A stretch of DNA of 64,000 nucleotides, from positions 124,001 to 188,000 of the forward strand of contig CAWBNG010000004.1 of assembly GCA_963790075.1 (NCBI GenBank), given 5' to 3'. Position numbers and translations under genes: made by a program. Positions 51,018 through 59,107 of this stretch are shown in pieces. Positions within the stretch are counted from its first letter, which is position 1; each line of letters opens with the position of its first letter. The notes beneath the pieces were generated by a model. The model was not told the DNA's origin. It was given only the letters and a program-made list of their open reading frames with translations, and ran no database searches. This stretch comes from CAYOUV01 sp963790075 (lineage in GTDB: Bacteria > Chloroflexota > Anaerolineae > Anaerolineales > Villigracilaceae).

Positions 51018-53081
51018 ATGCTGGCTGAATTTGGTTTTGGCGTTTTAGTAGTAACCTTCCTGCTCGCACTTTATAGTGTTGGGGCAGCCATTTATGGAGA
51101 GTCCAAAAAGTCAGCGGCCTTGGTGGAAAGCGCGCGGCGCGCGATGCTGCTCACTTGGCCGTTGATCACACTATCAGCACTGACCTTGATCTATATGCTG
51201 GTAACCAATCATTTTGAAGTCGAGTACGTCTATTCGGTTACCAGCCGCAGCATGCCGTCCTATCTGAAGGTCACGGCGCTGTGGGGCGGACAGGCTGGAT
51301 CGCTGGTCTTCTGGTCCTGGCTGATGTCCGCTTTTGCCTCGGCCGTCACCCTGCGCAAATGGGATCGGGATCGCGAGTTCTTGCCCTGGGTGATTGTGGT
51401 CTCCTCGGTGACGATGGCGTTCTTTATCGGCATGGTGATCTTCTTCGAAAATCCTTTTGCCCGTTTCTGGCAAACGACTGGCGGGAGCGTTATCACCAGC
51501 ATGTTCCAACCGGCCGGTGCCTCCGCCTTTGCCCCGGCAGATGGGCGCGGACTGAATCCGCTCCTGCGCCATCCGGGGATGATCATCCATCCGCCAATGC
51601 TTTACCTGGGATTCGTCTCTTTCGTCATCCCCTTCGCCTTTGCGATCGCGGCGCTGGTCACCGGCCGCACTGATGACCGCTGGATTCGCATCACCCGCCG
51701 TTGGACGCTGGTGGCCTGGCTGTTCCTCTCGCTTGGCCTGGTTTTGGGCGGCCGCTGGGCCTACGACGTGCTCGGTTGGGGGGGCTACTGGGGCTGGGAC
51801 CCGGTCGAAATTGCAGCCTTCATGCCCTGGCTGACCGGTACGGCCTTCCTGCACTCGGTCATGATCCAGGAGAAACGGGGCATGCTCAAGCAGTGGAACA
51901 TGATCCTGATCATCCTGACCTACGACCTGGTCATCTTCGGCACCTTCCTGACCCGCTCCGGGGTGCTTTCCTCGGTGCACGCCTTTGCCCAGAGCGCCAT
52001 TGGCCCGTTCTTCTTCGCTTTCATTGGCCTGACCTTCGTTACTTCGATCGCCCTGTTGATCCATCGCTGGGATGAATTAAAAGCCGAAGCGCCGCTGAAA
52101 TCGATGCTCTCGCGTGAAGCGCTGTTCCTGCTCAATAACCTACTCTTCTTGAGCGTGCTGGTGGTTTGTTTCTGGGGTGTGATCTTCCCCTTGATTTCCG
52201 AACTGTTCACCGGTCAAAAAGTGACTGTCGGCCCGCCTTTCTACAACCGTGCCAATGCCCCGCTCTTTGGTGCCCTGATGGCCCTGATGGCAATTGCTCC
52301 GCTTTCGGCCTGGGGGCACTCCACGATCAAGACCCTTGGGCGAGCGATCTGGAAACCAGCCGCCTTTTCCCTGGTGGTGCTGGCCGCAATCTTCTTGAGT
52401 GGCATGCACAATTGGATTGGATTGATAGGTTTCTGGCTGGTAGCGCTGGTCATCTCGGTCACGCTTTTCGAATTCTGGCGCGCAGCCCGAGCACGTGGCC
52501 GCTCGCAAAACGAGAATCTTTTTGTAGCGCTTGGGCGTCTGGCCGGACGCAATCGGCGGCGGTATGGAGGCTATATTATTCACATCAGCATGATGCTGAT
52601 GGCGATTGGCATCCTGGGAATGGAGTTATTCCAGACCCAGACACAGGGAACTGTGGCGATTGGCCAGTCGCTTGATCTGGCCGGCTACCAGGTCAAGTAT
52701 GATTCGATCGCGCAATTTATGTACACCAGTGATCATCAGGTAACGCGCGCAGTTGTGAGTGTTTATAAAGATGGAAAGTATCTGGGTGACCTGCATCCGC
52801 GTATCGACTATTATGCCGATGCCCAGCAAACCATGACCATCCCCGGTCAGCGCAGCACCTTGGCAGATGATCTGTACGTCTTGTTGGTGGATTGGCAGCC
52901 GGTTTCGGCCCAAGGAGCCACATTGAAGATCTATCACAATCCGCTGATCAACTGGCTTTGGATTGGCGCAATTATCTTCATCTTTGGCCTGTTCGTGGCA
53001 GCCTGGCCGGATAAGGACCCGGAGTACGTTCCCGAGCGGACTCGTTCCAGGAAAGCCCTGGGAACCAGCGGCGCAGATTAG
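51018..53081 (+). CDS. ccmF: Cytochrome c heme lyase CcmF
   Basis: A 687-residue membrane protein with about 14-15 helices. The tryptophan-rich WWD motif is 'GWGGYWGWDPVEIAAFMPWL'. Conserved His residues that coordinate heme b and substrate heme occur near 'PGMIIHPPMLYLGF' and 'LHSVMIQEKRGML'. CcmF takes heme from CcmE and attaches it to apocytochrome c with CcmH. A periplasmic domain lies close to the C-terminus, as usual. Confidence 0.95.
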   Translation: MLAEFGFGVLVVTFLLALYSVGAAIYGESKKSAALVESARRAMLLTWPLITLSALTLIYMLVTNHFEVEYVYSVTSRSMPSYLKVTALWGGQAGSLVFWSWLMSAFASAVTLRKWDRDREFLPWVIVVSSVTMAFFIGMVIFFENPFARFWQTTGGSVITSMFQPAGASAFAPADGRGLNPLLRHPGMIIHPPMLYLGFVSFVIPFAFAIAALVTGRTDDRWIRITRRWTLVAWLFLSLGLVLGGRWAYDVLGWGGYWGWDPVEIAAFMPWLTGTAFLHSVMIQEKRGMLKQWNMILIILTYDLVIFGTFLTRSGVLSSVHAFAQSAIGPFFFAFIGLTFVTSIALLIHRWDELKAEAPLKSMLSREALFLLNNLLFLSVLVVCFWGVIFPLISELFTGQKVTVGPPFYNRANAPLFGALMALMAIAPLSAWGHSTIKTLGRAIWKPAAFSLVVLAAIFLSGMHNWIGLIGFWLVALVISVTLFEFWRAARARGRSQNENLFVALGRLAGRNRRRYGGYIIHISMMLMAIGILGMELFQTQTQGTVAIGQSLDLAGYQVKYDSIAQFMYTSDHQVTRAVVSVYKDGKYLGDLHPRIDYYADAQQTMTIPGQRSTLADDLYVLLVDWQPVSAQGATLKIYHNPLINWLWIGAIIFIFGLFVAAWPDKDPEYVPERTRSRKALGTSGAD

Positions 53082-53097
53082 GATTTGGAATACCCTT

Positions 53098-53131
53098 GGA
53101 AGGTTGCAGGAAGGTTAGCTTGCAACCTTCC
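53098..53131 (+). repeat. Intergenic hairpin between ccmF and ccmH
   Basis: GGAAGGTTGCA and TGCAACCTTCC form an 11-bp stem with a 12-base loop, without a T-run. It may protect the upstream mRNA or reduce expression of the downstream genes. Confidence 0.5.
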
Positions 53132-53151
53132 AGATTGTCAGTGGAGTAAAA

Positions 53152-53640
53152 ATGAAGAAATTGATCTGGATTACTTTGATCGTGGTTGCTCTGGCGGCCA
53201 TTTGGACGGGTATGGCCGCTGCCCAGCAGCCAACCCCTTCGGATGACGAGGTCAACGCCGTGGCTCACCAGTTGTATTGCCCGGTGTGCGAGAATACACC
53301 GCTGGATGTCTGCCCGACCCAAGCCTGCGCGCAGTGGCGTGACCTGATCCGTCAGAAATTGGCCGAAGGCTGGTCGCAGGACCAGATCAAGCAATACTTT
53401 GTGGAAAACTACGGTGCGCGTGTTCTCGCCGAGCCGCCGCGCCAGGGACTCAACTGGCTGGCCTACATTATTCCGCCGGTCATCATTCTGGTCGGCGCGT
53501 TCGTGCTGTTTCGCGCGCTCAAGGCGTGGACCCAGCCTGCTATGCGGGACTCGGCTCCGGCTGAGTCTGAGACGCCGGCAAATAAATCGGAAGATGATTA
53601 TGTTGCACGTTTCGAGGAAGAACTTCGCAAGCATAAATAG
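53152..53640 (+). CDS. ccmH: Cytochrome c maturation protein CcmH (CcmL)
   Basis: A 162-residue protein with a signal peptide, a periplasmic three-helix domain and a C-terminal membrane helix ('LAYIIPPVIILVGAFVLF'). The redox site 'YCPVCENTPLDVCPTQACAQ' keeps the CPVC pair of the family 'LRCPVCQ' motif, with two extra Cys close by. 'WSQDQIKQYFVENYG' is typical. CcmH works with CcmG to keep the apocytochrome thiols reduced for CcmF. Its presence with a CxxxY CcmE is unusual. Confidence 0.9.
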   Translation: MKKLIWITLIVVALAAIWTGMAAAQQPTPSDDEVNAVAHQLYCPVCENTPLDVCPTQACAQWRDLIRQKLAEGWSQDQIKQYFVENYGARVLAEPPRQGLNWLAYIIPPVIILVGAFVLFRALKAWTQPAMRDSAPAESETPANKSEDDYVARFEEELRKHK

Positions 53641-53690
53641 TCAGAATATCCCCGACGTTTTGATCGTCGGTTATTGAACTGGAGAATGGA

Positions 53691-54275
53691 ATGACAGATA
53701 ATATGAACACGGATCCGCAGCCGACCCGCCGTGGTGTGCCGCTCTGGGCTCAGATTACAATCTGGGTGGCCCTGGTGGCGCTGCTGGTAATTCTGGCGCT
53801 TGGACTGCGGCGTTCACAACAGGGCACTGTGCAACCCGGGGATATAATCCCGGATTTTTCCCTGAAGATGTTTGATGGCTATAATTTCCAGGGGAAATCC
53901 GAGGTCAAGCTCTCGGAACTGCGTGGCAATGTCGTGGTGATCAACTTCTGGGCTTCGTGGTGCAAGCCTTGTGAGCAGGAAGCCGCCGACCTTGAACAGG
54001 CCTGGCAGTATTACCAGCCGAGCGGTGATGTGGTCTTCCTGGGGGCGGACTACGTGGATACCGAACCGGAAGCCCGTGCTTACCTGGAAAAGTTCAATAT
54101 CTCCTTCCCGAACGGTCCGGATATGGGCACGCGCATCTCGCAGATGTTCCGCATCAAGGGCGTCCCTGAAACGTATTTCATCGACCGGGAAGGCGTACTG
54201 CAGTACATCCAGGTAGGGCCTTTTGCTTCGATTGGTCAAATCCAGTCGATTGTTGATAAATTGCTGGCACAGTAG
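53691..54275 (+). CDS. ccmG: Thiol:disulfide oxidoreductase CcmG/ResA-like
   Basis: A 194-residue thioredoxin-fold protein with an N-terminal membrane helix (about 20-42). The active site is 'FWASWCKPCEQEAADLEQAW'. 'GVPETYFIDREGVLQYIQVG' with cis-Pro follows. It reduces CcmH and the heme-binding Cys residues of apocytochromes in the periplasm. Confidence 0.93.
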   Translation: MTDNMNTDPQPTRRGVPLWAQITIWVALVALLVILALGLRRSQQGTVQPGDIIPDFSLKMFDGYNFQGKSEVKLSELRGNVVVINFWASWCKPCEQEAADLEQAWQYYQPSGDVVFLGADYVDTEPEARAYLEKFNISFPNGPDMGTRISQMFRIKGVPETYFIDREGVLQYIQVGPFASIGQIQSIVDKLLAQ

Positions 54276-54287
54276 GCGAGGCATATC

Positions 54288-54800
54288 ATGGATCTTGGTG
54301 CAATTTTCCTGCTGTTGGCCCTGTTGATTCTGGTGGGTTTGTTCGTTTTTACGCCATTTTCGGAGCGGCGCGCGCGGCGCGTTTCACAAGAGGACCAGGA
54401 AACCTCAGCCCTGATGGCTGAACGTGACCGGGCGATCAACTCACTGCAGGAGCTCGACTTCGATTTTAGCCTGGGTAAGATCCCGGCTGAAGATTACCCT
54501 GATCAGCGTGCTGCGCTCCTGAAACGCGGTGCGGAGATTCTGCGTCAGTTGGACGATCACCACTCGGAAGCCACTGCGAGCGATGCTGAAAGCCGGCTGG
54601 AAGCTGCTGTGGCAGCCCGACGGGCTGATGCGGCCGTGGTCAAGGACCAGGTGCTGGACGCCGATGATGAACTCGAATCGCTGATCATTTCGCGGCGCAA
54701 GTCGCGCAAGGCCAAGTCGGTTGGCTTTTGTCCCAGTTGCGGCAAACCTGTCCTGGGCAGCGATAGCTTTTGCCCGCATTGCGGCAAACCCGTTCGATAA
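54288..54800 (+). CDS. CcmI-like membrane protein with C-terminal zinc ribbon
   Basis: A 170-residue protein. An N-terminal helix ('FLLLALLILVGLFVFTPF') precedes a charged coiled-coil region ('MAERDRAINSLQELDFDFSL'), the layout of the membrane part of CcmI, which brings apocytochrome to CcmF/H. The end has 'CPSCGKPVLGSDSFCPHCGK', a zinc ribbon not found in typical CcmI. No TPR domain is present. The position in the ccm operon supports an assembly role. Confidence 0.65.
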   Translation: MDLGAIFLLLALLILVGLFVFTPFSERRARRVSQEDQETSALMAERDRAINSLQELDFDFSLGKIPAEDYPDQRAALLKRGAEILRQLDDHHSEATASDAESRLEAAVAARRADAAVVKDQVLDADDELESLIISRRKSRKAKSVGFCPSCGKPVLGSDSFCPHCGKPVR

Positions 54801-54827
54801 TTACACAGAAATCATGATAGAGGCTTG

Positions 54828-56717
54828 ATGAAGAAATCTCTTCTGGTATTTATGCTTGTCATGCTTGCCCTCTTGCTGGTGGCTTGCGACTTCAGCCTGG
54901 CAGAGGATATTACTCCGCCGCCAAATTATGCGTCGCCGACCCCACCACCTACCCTGGGTCCATTGTTCCCGGCCCAGGCGCCCGATCTCGTCAGTGGTGC
55001 GGCGATCTTTGCCCAAAAATGCGAGCCCTGCCACGGAGTGGCCGGCATGGGCGACGGCCCGCAGGCCGCGCAATTGTCCAACCCGCCGGCTGCATTGGCA
55101 GAAGCCGATGTGGCTCGACCAGTTTCACCGGCAAAATGGTTCACGGTCGTCTCCCAGGGCGATATGCGGAATTTCATGCCGCCTTTTTCTGGCAGCCTGA
55201 CCGAGCAGCAACGTTGGGATGTGGTTGCGTATGCCATGTCCCTCAGCACCACTGCCGACCAGATCGCTCAAGGCAAATCATTGTACGCTGCCAACTGCGC
55301 CGAATGTCACGGCCAGAATGGGAAAACCGTCGCCCAGGCGGATTTCACTGATCAGGCCAGCATGGCCAAACTCTCGGCCCAGGATATCTTTTATGCAATA
55401 ACGCAAGGTATGTCTCCCTCGATGCCTGCTCTGGGGGATAAATTGAGCGAGGATCAGAGTTTTGCTTTGGCAGCCTACGTGCGGACCTTTACCTTTGCCC
55501 GCCCCCAGGCGGCTGCGACCCCGGTGGGTGAGATCGCTACGACTGGTACTCCCGCGGGTGAAATTGCTTCCACTGAATCACCACCCAGCGATCTGAACAC
55601 TACGCCAGTGGCTGGTATGGGTACGGTGACTGGCAAGCTGAGTAATGGGTCCGGTGATACGATTCCCAGCGGGTTGACGGTGGACTTGCAGGCCTTCGAC
55701 CAGGACGCCAGTGGCAACTTTAACCAAGCGGTGCAACTATCTGCAGCGGTGGCCGCCGACGGCAGCTACTCTTTCAAGAATGTCGAAATGCCCGACCAGC
55801 GCGCCTTCATCGCCACGCTGATGTACGAGGATGTCGAATATTCGTCGGAGCCGGTCTTTGTGACCGCCGGCCAAAACCAGATCGACCTGCCGGTCACTTT
55901 CTATGAAACCAGCACCGACACGCAACCCTTGTCGGTCGACCGCTGGCACATATTCTTCGATTTTAGTAGTGACACTACTGTCCAGGTGATCGAGTTGGTG
56001 GTGGTGACCAACCCGACCAACAAGACCATTGTTCCCGCCAAACAGGGACAGCCGATCCTGAATTTCACCACCCCGCAAGACGCGACCAACCTGCAATTCG
56101 AAGACACCACCCCCGGCCGCTTCATTCAAACGGACAATGGTTTCGGAGACACTTCGCCGATCCTGCCCGGCTCCGGGCAGCACCAGGTCGTCTTTGCTTA
56201 CGATATGCCCTACAACAAGCAGCTCGAATTATCGCGCAAAATAGATCTTCCAGTCAATGCGGCGACCATCTTGGTGCCTGATGGCTTGACGGTCAAGAGC
56301 GACCTTTTGACCAGCCAGGGCCCGAGCGACTTCCAGGGTGTGACATACAACGTATACAGCAGCCAACCTCTGCCGGCCGGCGCAATCCTGGAGATGAGTT
56401 TTTCCGGGAAGCCCAAATCGACGGGCACATCAGGCGTCACGACTGACTCGCGCCAAAACCTGCTGATTGGACTGGGAGCCCTTGGCGTGGTATTGGTCTT
56501 GGGGGGCATCTTCCTGTTCGTGCGAGACCGCCGTCGCAGCCAGTCGGACGATGAAGACGAACTGGATGTAGAAAGTATCGATGAACTCGACGATGCTGAC
56601 AGCATTATGGACGCCATCATTGCCCTGGATGATCTGCACCGTGCCGGGAAGATCGCCGACGAAACCTATGAGACCCGCCGTGCGGAACTGAAGGCGCGCC
56701 TGAAAGAATTGCTCTAA
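54828..56717 (+). CDS. Diheme c-type lipoprotein with beta-sandwich region and C-terminal anchor
   Basis: About 629 residues starting 'MKKSLLVFMLVMLALLLVAC', a lipoprotein signal. Two cytochrome c domains carry CEPCH (near residue 66) and CAECH (near 160). A Thr/Pro-rich linker leads to a large beta-rich region that resembles carboxypeptidase-regulatory or Ig-like folds, then one transmembrane helix near residue 545 and a cytoplasmic acidic tail ending in a SHOCT-like helical pair ('LHRAGKIADETYETRRAELK'). It lies inside the ccm operon, eight bases from neither end unusual; the TTG at 54825 is an alternative start. It may accept or deliver electrons as an early substrate of the maturation system. 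Confidence 0.75.
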   Translation: MKKSLLVFMLVMLALLLVACDFSLAEDITPPPNYASPTPPPTLGPLFPAQAPDLVSGAAIFAQKCEPCHGVAGMGDGPQAAQLSNPPAALAEADVARPVSPAKWFTVVSQGDMRNFMPPFSGSLTEQQRWDVVAYAMSLSTTADQIAQGKSLYAANCAECHGQNGKTVAQADFTDQASMAKLSAQDIFYAITQGMSPSMPALGDKLSEDQSFALAAYVRTFTFARPQAAATPVGEIATTGTPAGEIASTESPPSDLNTTPVAGMGTVTGKLSNGSGDTIPSGLTVDLQAFDQDASGNFNQAVQLSAAVAADGSYSFKNVEMPDQRAFIATLMYEDVEYSSEPVFVTAGQNQIDLPVTFYETSTDTQPLSVDRWHIFFDFSSDTTVQVIELVVVTNPTNKTIVPAKQGQPILNFTTPQDATNLQFEDTTPGRFIQTDNGFGDTSPILPGSGQHQVVFAYDMPYNKQLELSRKIDLPVNAATILVPDGLTVKSDLLTSQGPSDFQGVTYNVYSSQPLPAGAILEMSFSGKPKSTGTSGVTTDSRQNLLIGLGALGVVLVLGGIFLFVRDRRRSQSDDEDELDVESIDELDDADSIMDAIIALDDLHRAGKIADETYETRRAELKARLKELL

Positions 56718-56719
56718 GC

Positions 56720-57418
56720 ATGATCGAAGTCCGTAAACTCGTCAAACGCTTTGGCCTGAAGACCGTCCTGCGCGGGTTGGATTTTCAAGCCCAACCCGGC
56801 GAGTTCGTAGCCTTGCTGGGTCCCAACGGGGCGGGCAAGACCACCTTCCTGCGCATCCTGTCTTCACTTTCACGTCCTTCGATCGGGGAAGTGCGCATCG
56901 CTGGTTTTCAACTGCCGAGCCAGGCGGCTGCAGTGCGCAACCGGCTGGGGGTGGTTTCGCATCAGCCGCTGCTCTATGGCGATTTGACCGCCGAGGAAAA
57001 TCTGCGGTTTTATGGTCGCATGTACAGCGTGGAGAATCTGGATGCCCGCATCAGCGAAGTGCTGGAATTGGTGGGATTGGAACCTCGCCGGCGCGACCTG
57101 GTGCGCAACTTCTCGCGCGGTATGCAGCAGCGGCTGGCGATCGGCCGCGCGGTCCTGCATGACCCGGACGTGATGCTCTTCGATGAGCCGTATACCGGTC
57201 TGGACCAGGATGCCTCATCCATGCTGGACGATGTCCTGCGTTCTGTCGCGGGTAAAGGGCGAACGGTCGTAATGACCTCCCACGACCTGGCGCGGGCTGA
57301 GGACTTGGCGACTCGATTCGACATCCTGTCTCGGGGCATGATCGCAGCCTCTTCCAGTCGTGCCGATCTGGGAACGGGTAATTTGCTGACATTCTACAAA
57401 AATGCACTGGCAGGCTGA
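56720..57418 (+). CDS. ccmA: Heme exporter ATP-binding protein CcmA
   Basis: A 232-residue ABC ATPase. Walker A is 'LLGPNGAGKTTFLRILSSLS', the signature motif is 'NFSRGMQQRLAIGRAVLHDP' and Walker B is 'VMLFDEPYTGLDQ'. Paired with CcmB and CcmC it powers release of heme-loaded CcmE. It starts two bases after the stop of the diheme lipoprotein gene. Confidence 0.93.
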   Translation: MIEVRKLVKRFGLKTVLRGLDFQAQPGEFVALLGPNGAGKTTFLRILSSLSRPSIGEVRIAGFQLPSQAAAVRNRLGVVSHQPLLYGDLTAEENLRFYGRMYSVENLDARISEVLELVGLEPRRRDLVRNFSRGMQQRLAIGRAVLHDPDVMLFDEPYTGLDQDASSMLDDVLRSVAGKGRTVVMTSHDLARAEDLATRFDILSRGMIAASSSRADLGTGNLLTFYKNALAG

Positions 57419-57419
57419 G

Positions 57420-58139
57420 ATGGCAATCGACGAAATTAATGTGACCAAAAAACGTCAGGCGGGTGCGACAAATTTTTTACGTGCCGTCGGAGCGGTGGTC
57501 TGGAAAGACCTGTCGGCTGAATTGCGCTCGCGCGAATTGCTCTCAGCCATGCTGGTCTTTGCCCTGCTGGTCATCCTGATCTTCAACTTCGCGCTTGAAC
57601 TGGACCTCCAGACCCGCCGATCTGTGACTTCCGGTGTGCTGTGGGTGACCTTCGCTTTCGCCGGGACGCTGGGTTTAAACCGTTCGATGGCGGTCGAAAA
57701 GGATCGCGGTTGCCTGGACGGCTTGCTCCTGGCACCGGTCGATCGCTCGGCGATTTATTTCGGTAAAGCCATCAGCAACCTGGCATTTATGATGATCGTC
57801 GAAGCCATCGTTCTGCCGGTCTACAGCCTGCTGTACAATATCAATCTGTTTCAGCCCGGCCTGTTGCTGGTCATCCTGCTTGGATCGCTGGGTTATGTGG
57901 CGGTCGGGACACTGCTGGCCAGCATGGCTGTCCAAAGCCGCACGCGGGATGTGTTGTTGCCGATCTTGCTCTTCCCGGTCGTTGTGCCGATTTTGATCGC
58001 AGCTGTCAAGGCCAGCGGCGGTTACCTGAGCGGGGCAGAGATGAGCGAGATCATGCCCTGGCTTAATCTATTGATCGTTTACGATGTGATCTTTACGGCC
58101 ATTGCCTTTATGGTCTTTGATTATGTCGTCGAAGAATAA
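57420..58139 (+). CDS. ccmB: Heme exporter membrane subunit CcmB
   Basis: About 239 residues with six membrane helices. 'VVWKDLSAELRSRELLSAML' is the conserved N-terminal segment of CcmB and 'GSLGYVAVGTLLASMAVQSR' is a later block. I prefer the ATG at 57420 just after the ccmA stop to the overlapping ATG at 57402. It is the ABC permease partner of CcmA. Confidence 0.9.
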   Translation: MAIDEINVTKKRQAGATNFLRAVGAVVWKDLSAELRSRELLSAMLVFALLVILIFNFALELDLQTRRSVTSGVLWVTFAFAGTLGLNRSMAVEKDRGCLDGLLLAPVDRSAIYFGKAISNLAFMMIVEAIVLPVYSLLYNINLFQPGLLLVILLGSLGYVAVGTLLASMAVQSRTRDVLLPILLFPVVVPILIAAVKASGGYLSGAEMSEIMPWLNLLIVYDVIFTAIAFMVFDYVVEE

Positions 58140-58166
58140 ATACTTATCTGTTTTGCGAGGAGCCTT

Positions 58167-58865
58167 ATGAAATCCAAGCCCCGTTTTCTAATAATCCTGG
58201 ACATTGCCTCTGTTCTGCTGCTAGCGGTGTCAGCCTACCTGGCGTTGATCTATGCTCCGGAAGAAGCTGTAATGGGACAGGTGCAGCGGGTGTTCTACTT
58301 TCATGTTGCGACTGCCTGGGTCGGTATGCTCGGCTTTATTGCCGCCGGTGTGGCCGGAATCGCCTTCCTGCGCACGGCTAACCTGAAGTGGGACATCATC
58401 GGGATTGCAGCGGTTGAGATCAGCCTGGTTTTCTTCCTGATCGCAATCATCCTGGGCTCGATCTGGGCCAGACCCGTCTGGAATACCTGGTGGACCTGGG
58501 ATCCGCGCCTGACCACGGCTGCCATCACCGAACTGATTTATGTGGCTTACTTCATGCTGCGCCAGGGTATCGAAGATCCGGATCGTCGTGCTCGCTTTGG
58601 GGCTGTCTACACACTGGTCGGCGCGGTCAGTGTCCCGATCACGTTCATGGCAATCCGTTTATTCCGTACCATTCATCCGGTTGTGATTGGATCGCAAAGC
58701 GCACAAGCACAAGGCGGTTTTAATATGGTTGGTGGCATGAAGGTTGCCTTCTTCTTTGCGCTATTTGCCTTTACTGTGATTTTTGTCGACCTGTTTTGGA
58801 ATCGCATTCGCCTGGGTAACCTGGCCCAGAAGGTCGAACAATTGAAACTTAAGATCATGTCCTAA
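58167..58865 (+). CDS. ccmC: Heme-handling protein CcmC
   Basis: A 232-residue membrane protein with six helices. The WWD domain is 'ARPVWNTWWTWDPRLTTAAI' and the flanking His ligands are in 'VFYFHVATAWVGM' and 'FRTIHPVVIG'. CcmC loads heme onto CcmE. The Shine-Dalgarno 'GCGAGGAGCC' precedes the ATG. Confidence 0.94.
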   Translation: MKSKPRFLIILDIASVLLLAVSAYLALIYAPEEAVMGQVQRVFYFHVATAWVGMLGFIAAGVAGIAFLRTANLKWDIIGIAAVEISLVFFLIAIILGSIWARPVWNTWWTWDPRLTTAAITELIYVAYFMLRQGIEDPDRRARFGAVYTLVGAVSVPITFMAIRLFRTIHPVVIGSQSAQAQGGFNMVGGMKVAFFFALFAFTVIFVDLFWNRIRLGNLAQKVEQLKLKIMS

Positions 58866-58871
58866 GGAGTC

Positions 58872-59039
58872 ATGATGTATTTCCAAGCCCCCCCTCCTGA
58901 TACCAGTTCTTATATGATCGGTGGATACACAATCTTCGCCGTCGTAATGGTCGTTTATCTGGTCAGCCTGTTCTTGCGCTGGCGCAATCTGAAACAGGAA
59001 CTCTCCCTCTTGGAAGAGATGGAAGAAAATAATAAATAA
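58872..59039 (+). CDS. ccmD: CcmD-like small membrane protein
   Basis: A 55-residue frame right after ccmC, with AAGGAGTC upstream. It has one helix (about residues 15-35, 'MIGGYTIFAVVMVVYLVSLF') followed by 'LRWRNLKQELSLLEEMEE', the topology and charge pattern of CcmD, which releases heme-loaded CcmE from CcmABC. It is too short for common gene cut-offs. Confidence 0.8.
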   Translation: MMYFQAPPPDTSSYMIGGYTIFAVVMVVYLVSLFLRWRNLKQELSLLEEMEENNK

Positions 59040-59049
59040 CGAAAAAAGG

Positions 59050-59091
59050 TTGAAATCAGTCAAAGGTTCGCTATAATAGTAGCGAGCCTTT
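59050..59091 (+). promoter_or_regulatory. Promoter of the transglycosylase-like gene, overlapped by a stem-loop
   Basis: TTGAAA at 59050-59055 and TATAAT at 59072-59077, spaced by 16 bases, form a good sigma-70-type promoter about 30 bases before the ATG at 59108. An inverted repeat (AAAGGTTCGCTA at 59062-59073 and TAGCGAGCCTTT at 59080-59091, one G-U pair) overlaps the -10. The same stem may terminate the ccm operon (it ends in CTTTAATTT). Confidence 0.6.
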
Positions 59092-59107
59092 AATTTATAA
59101 AGGGGAG

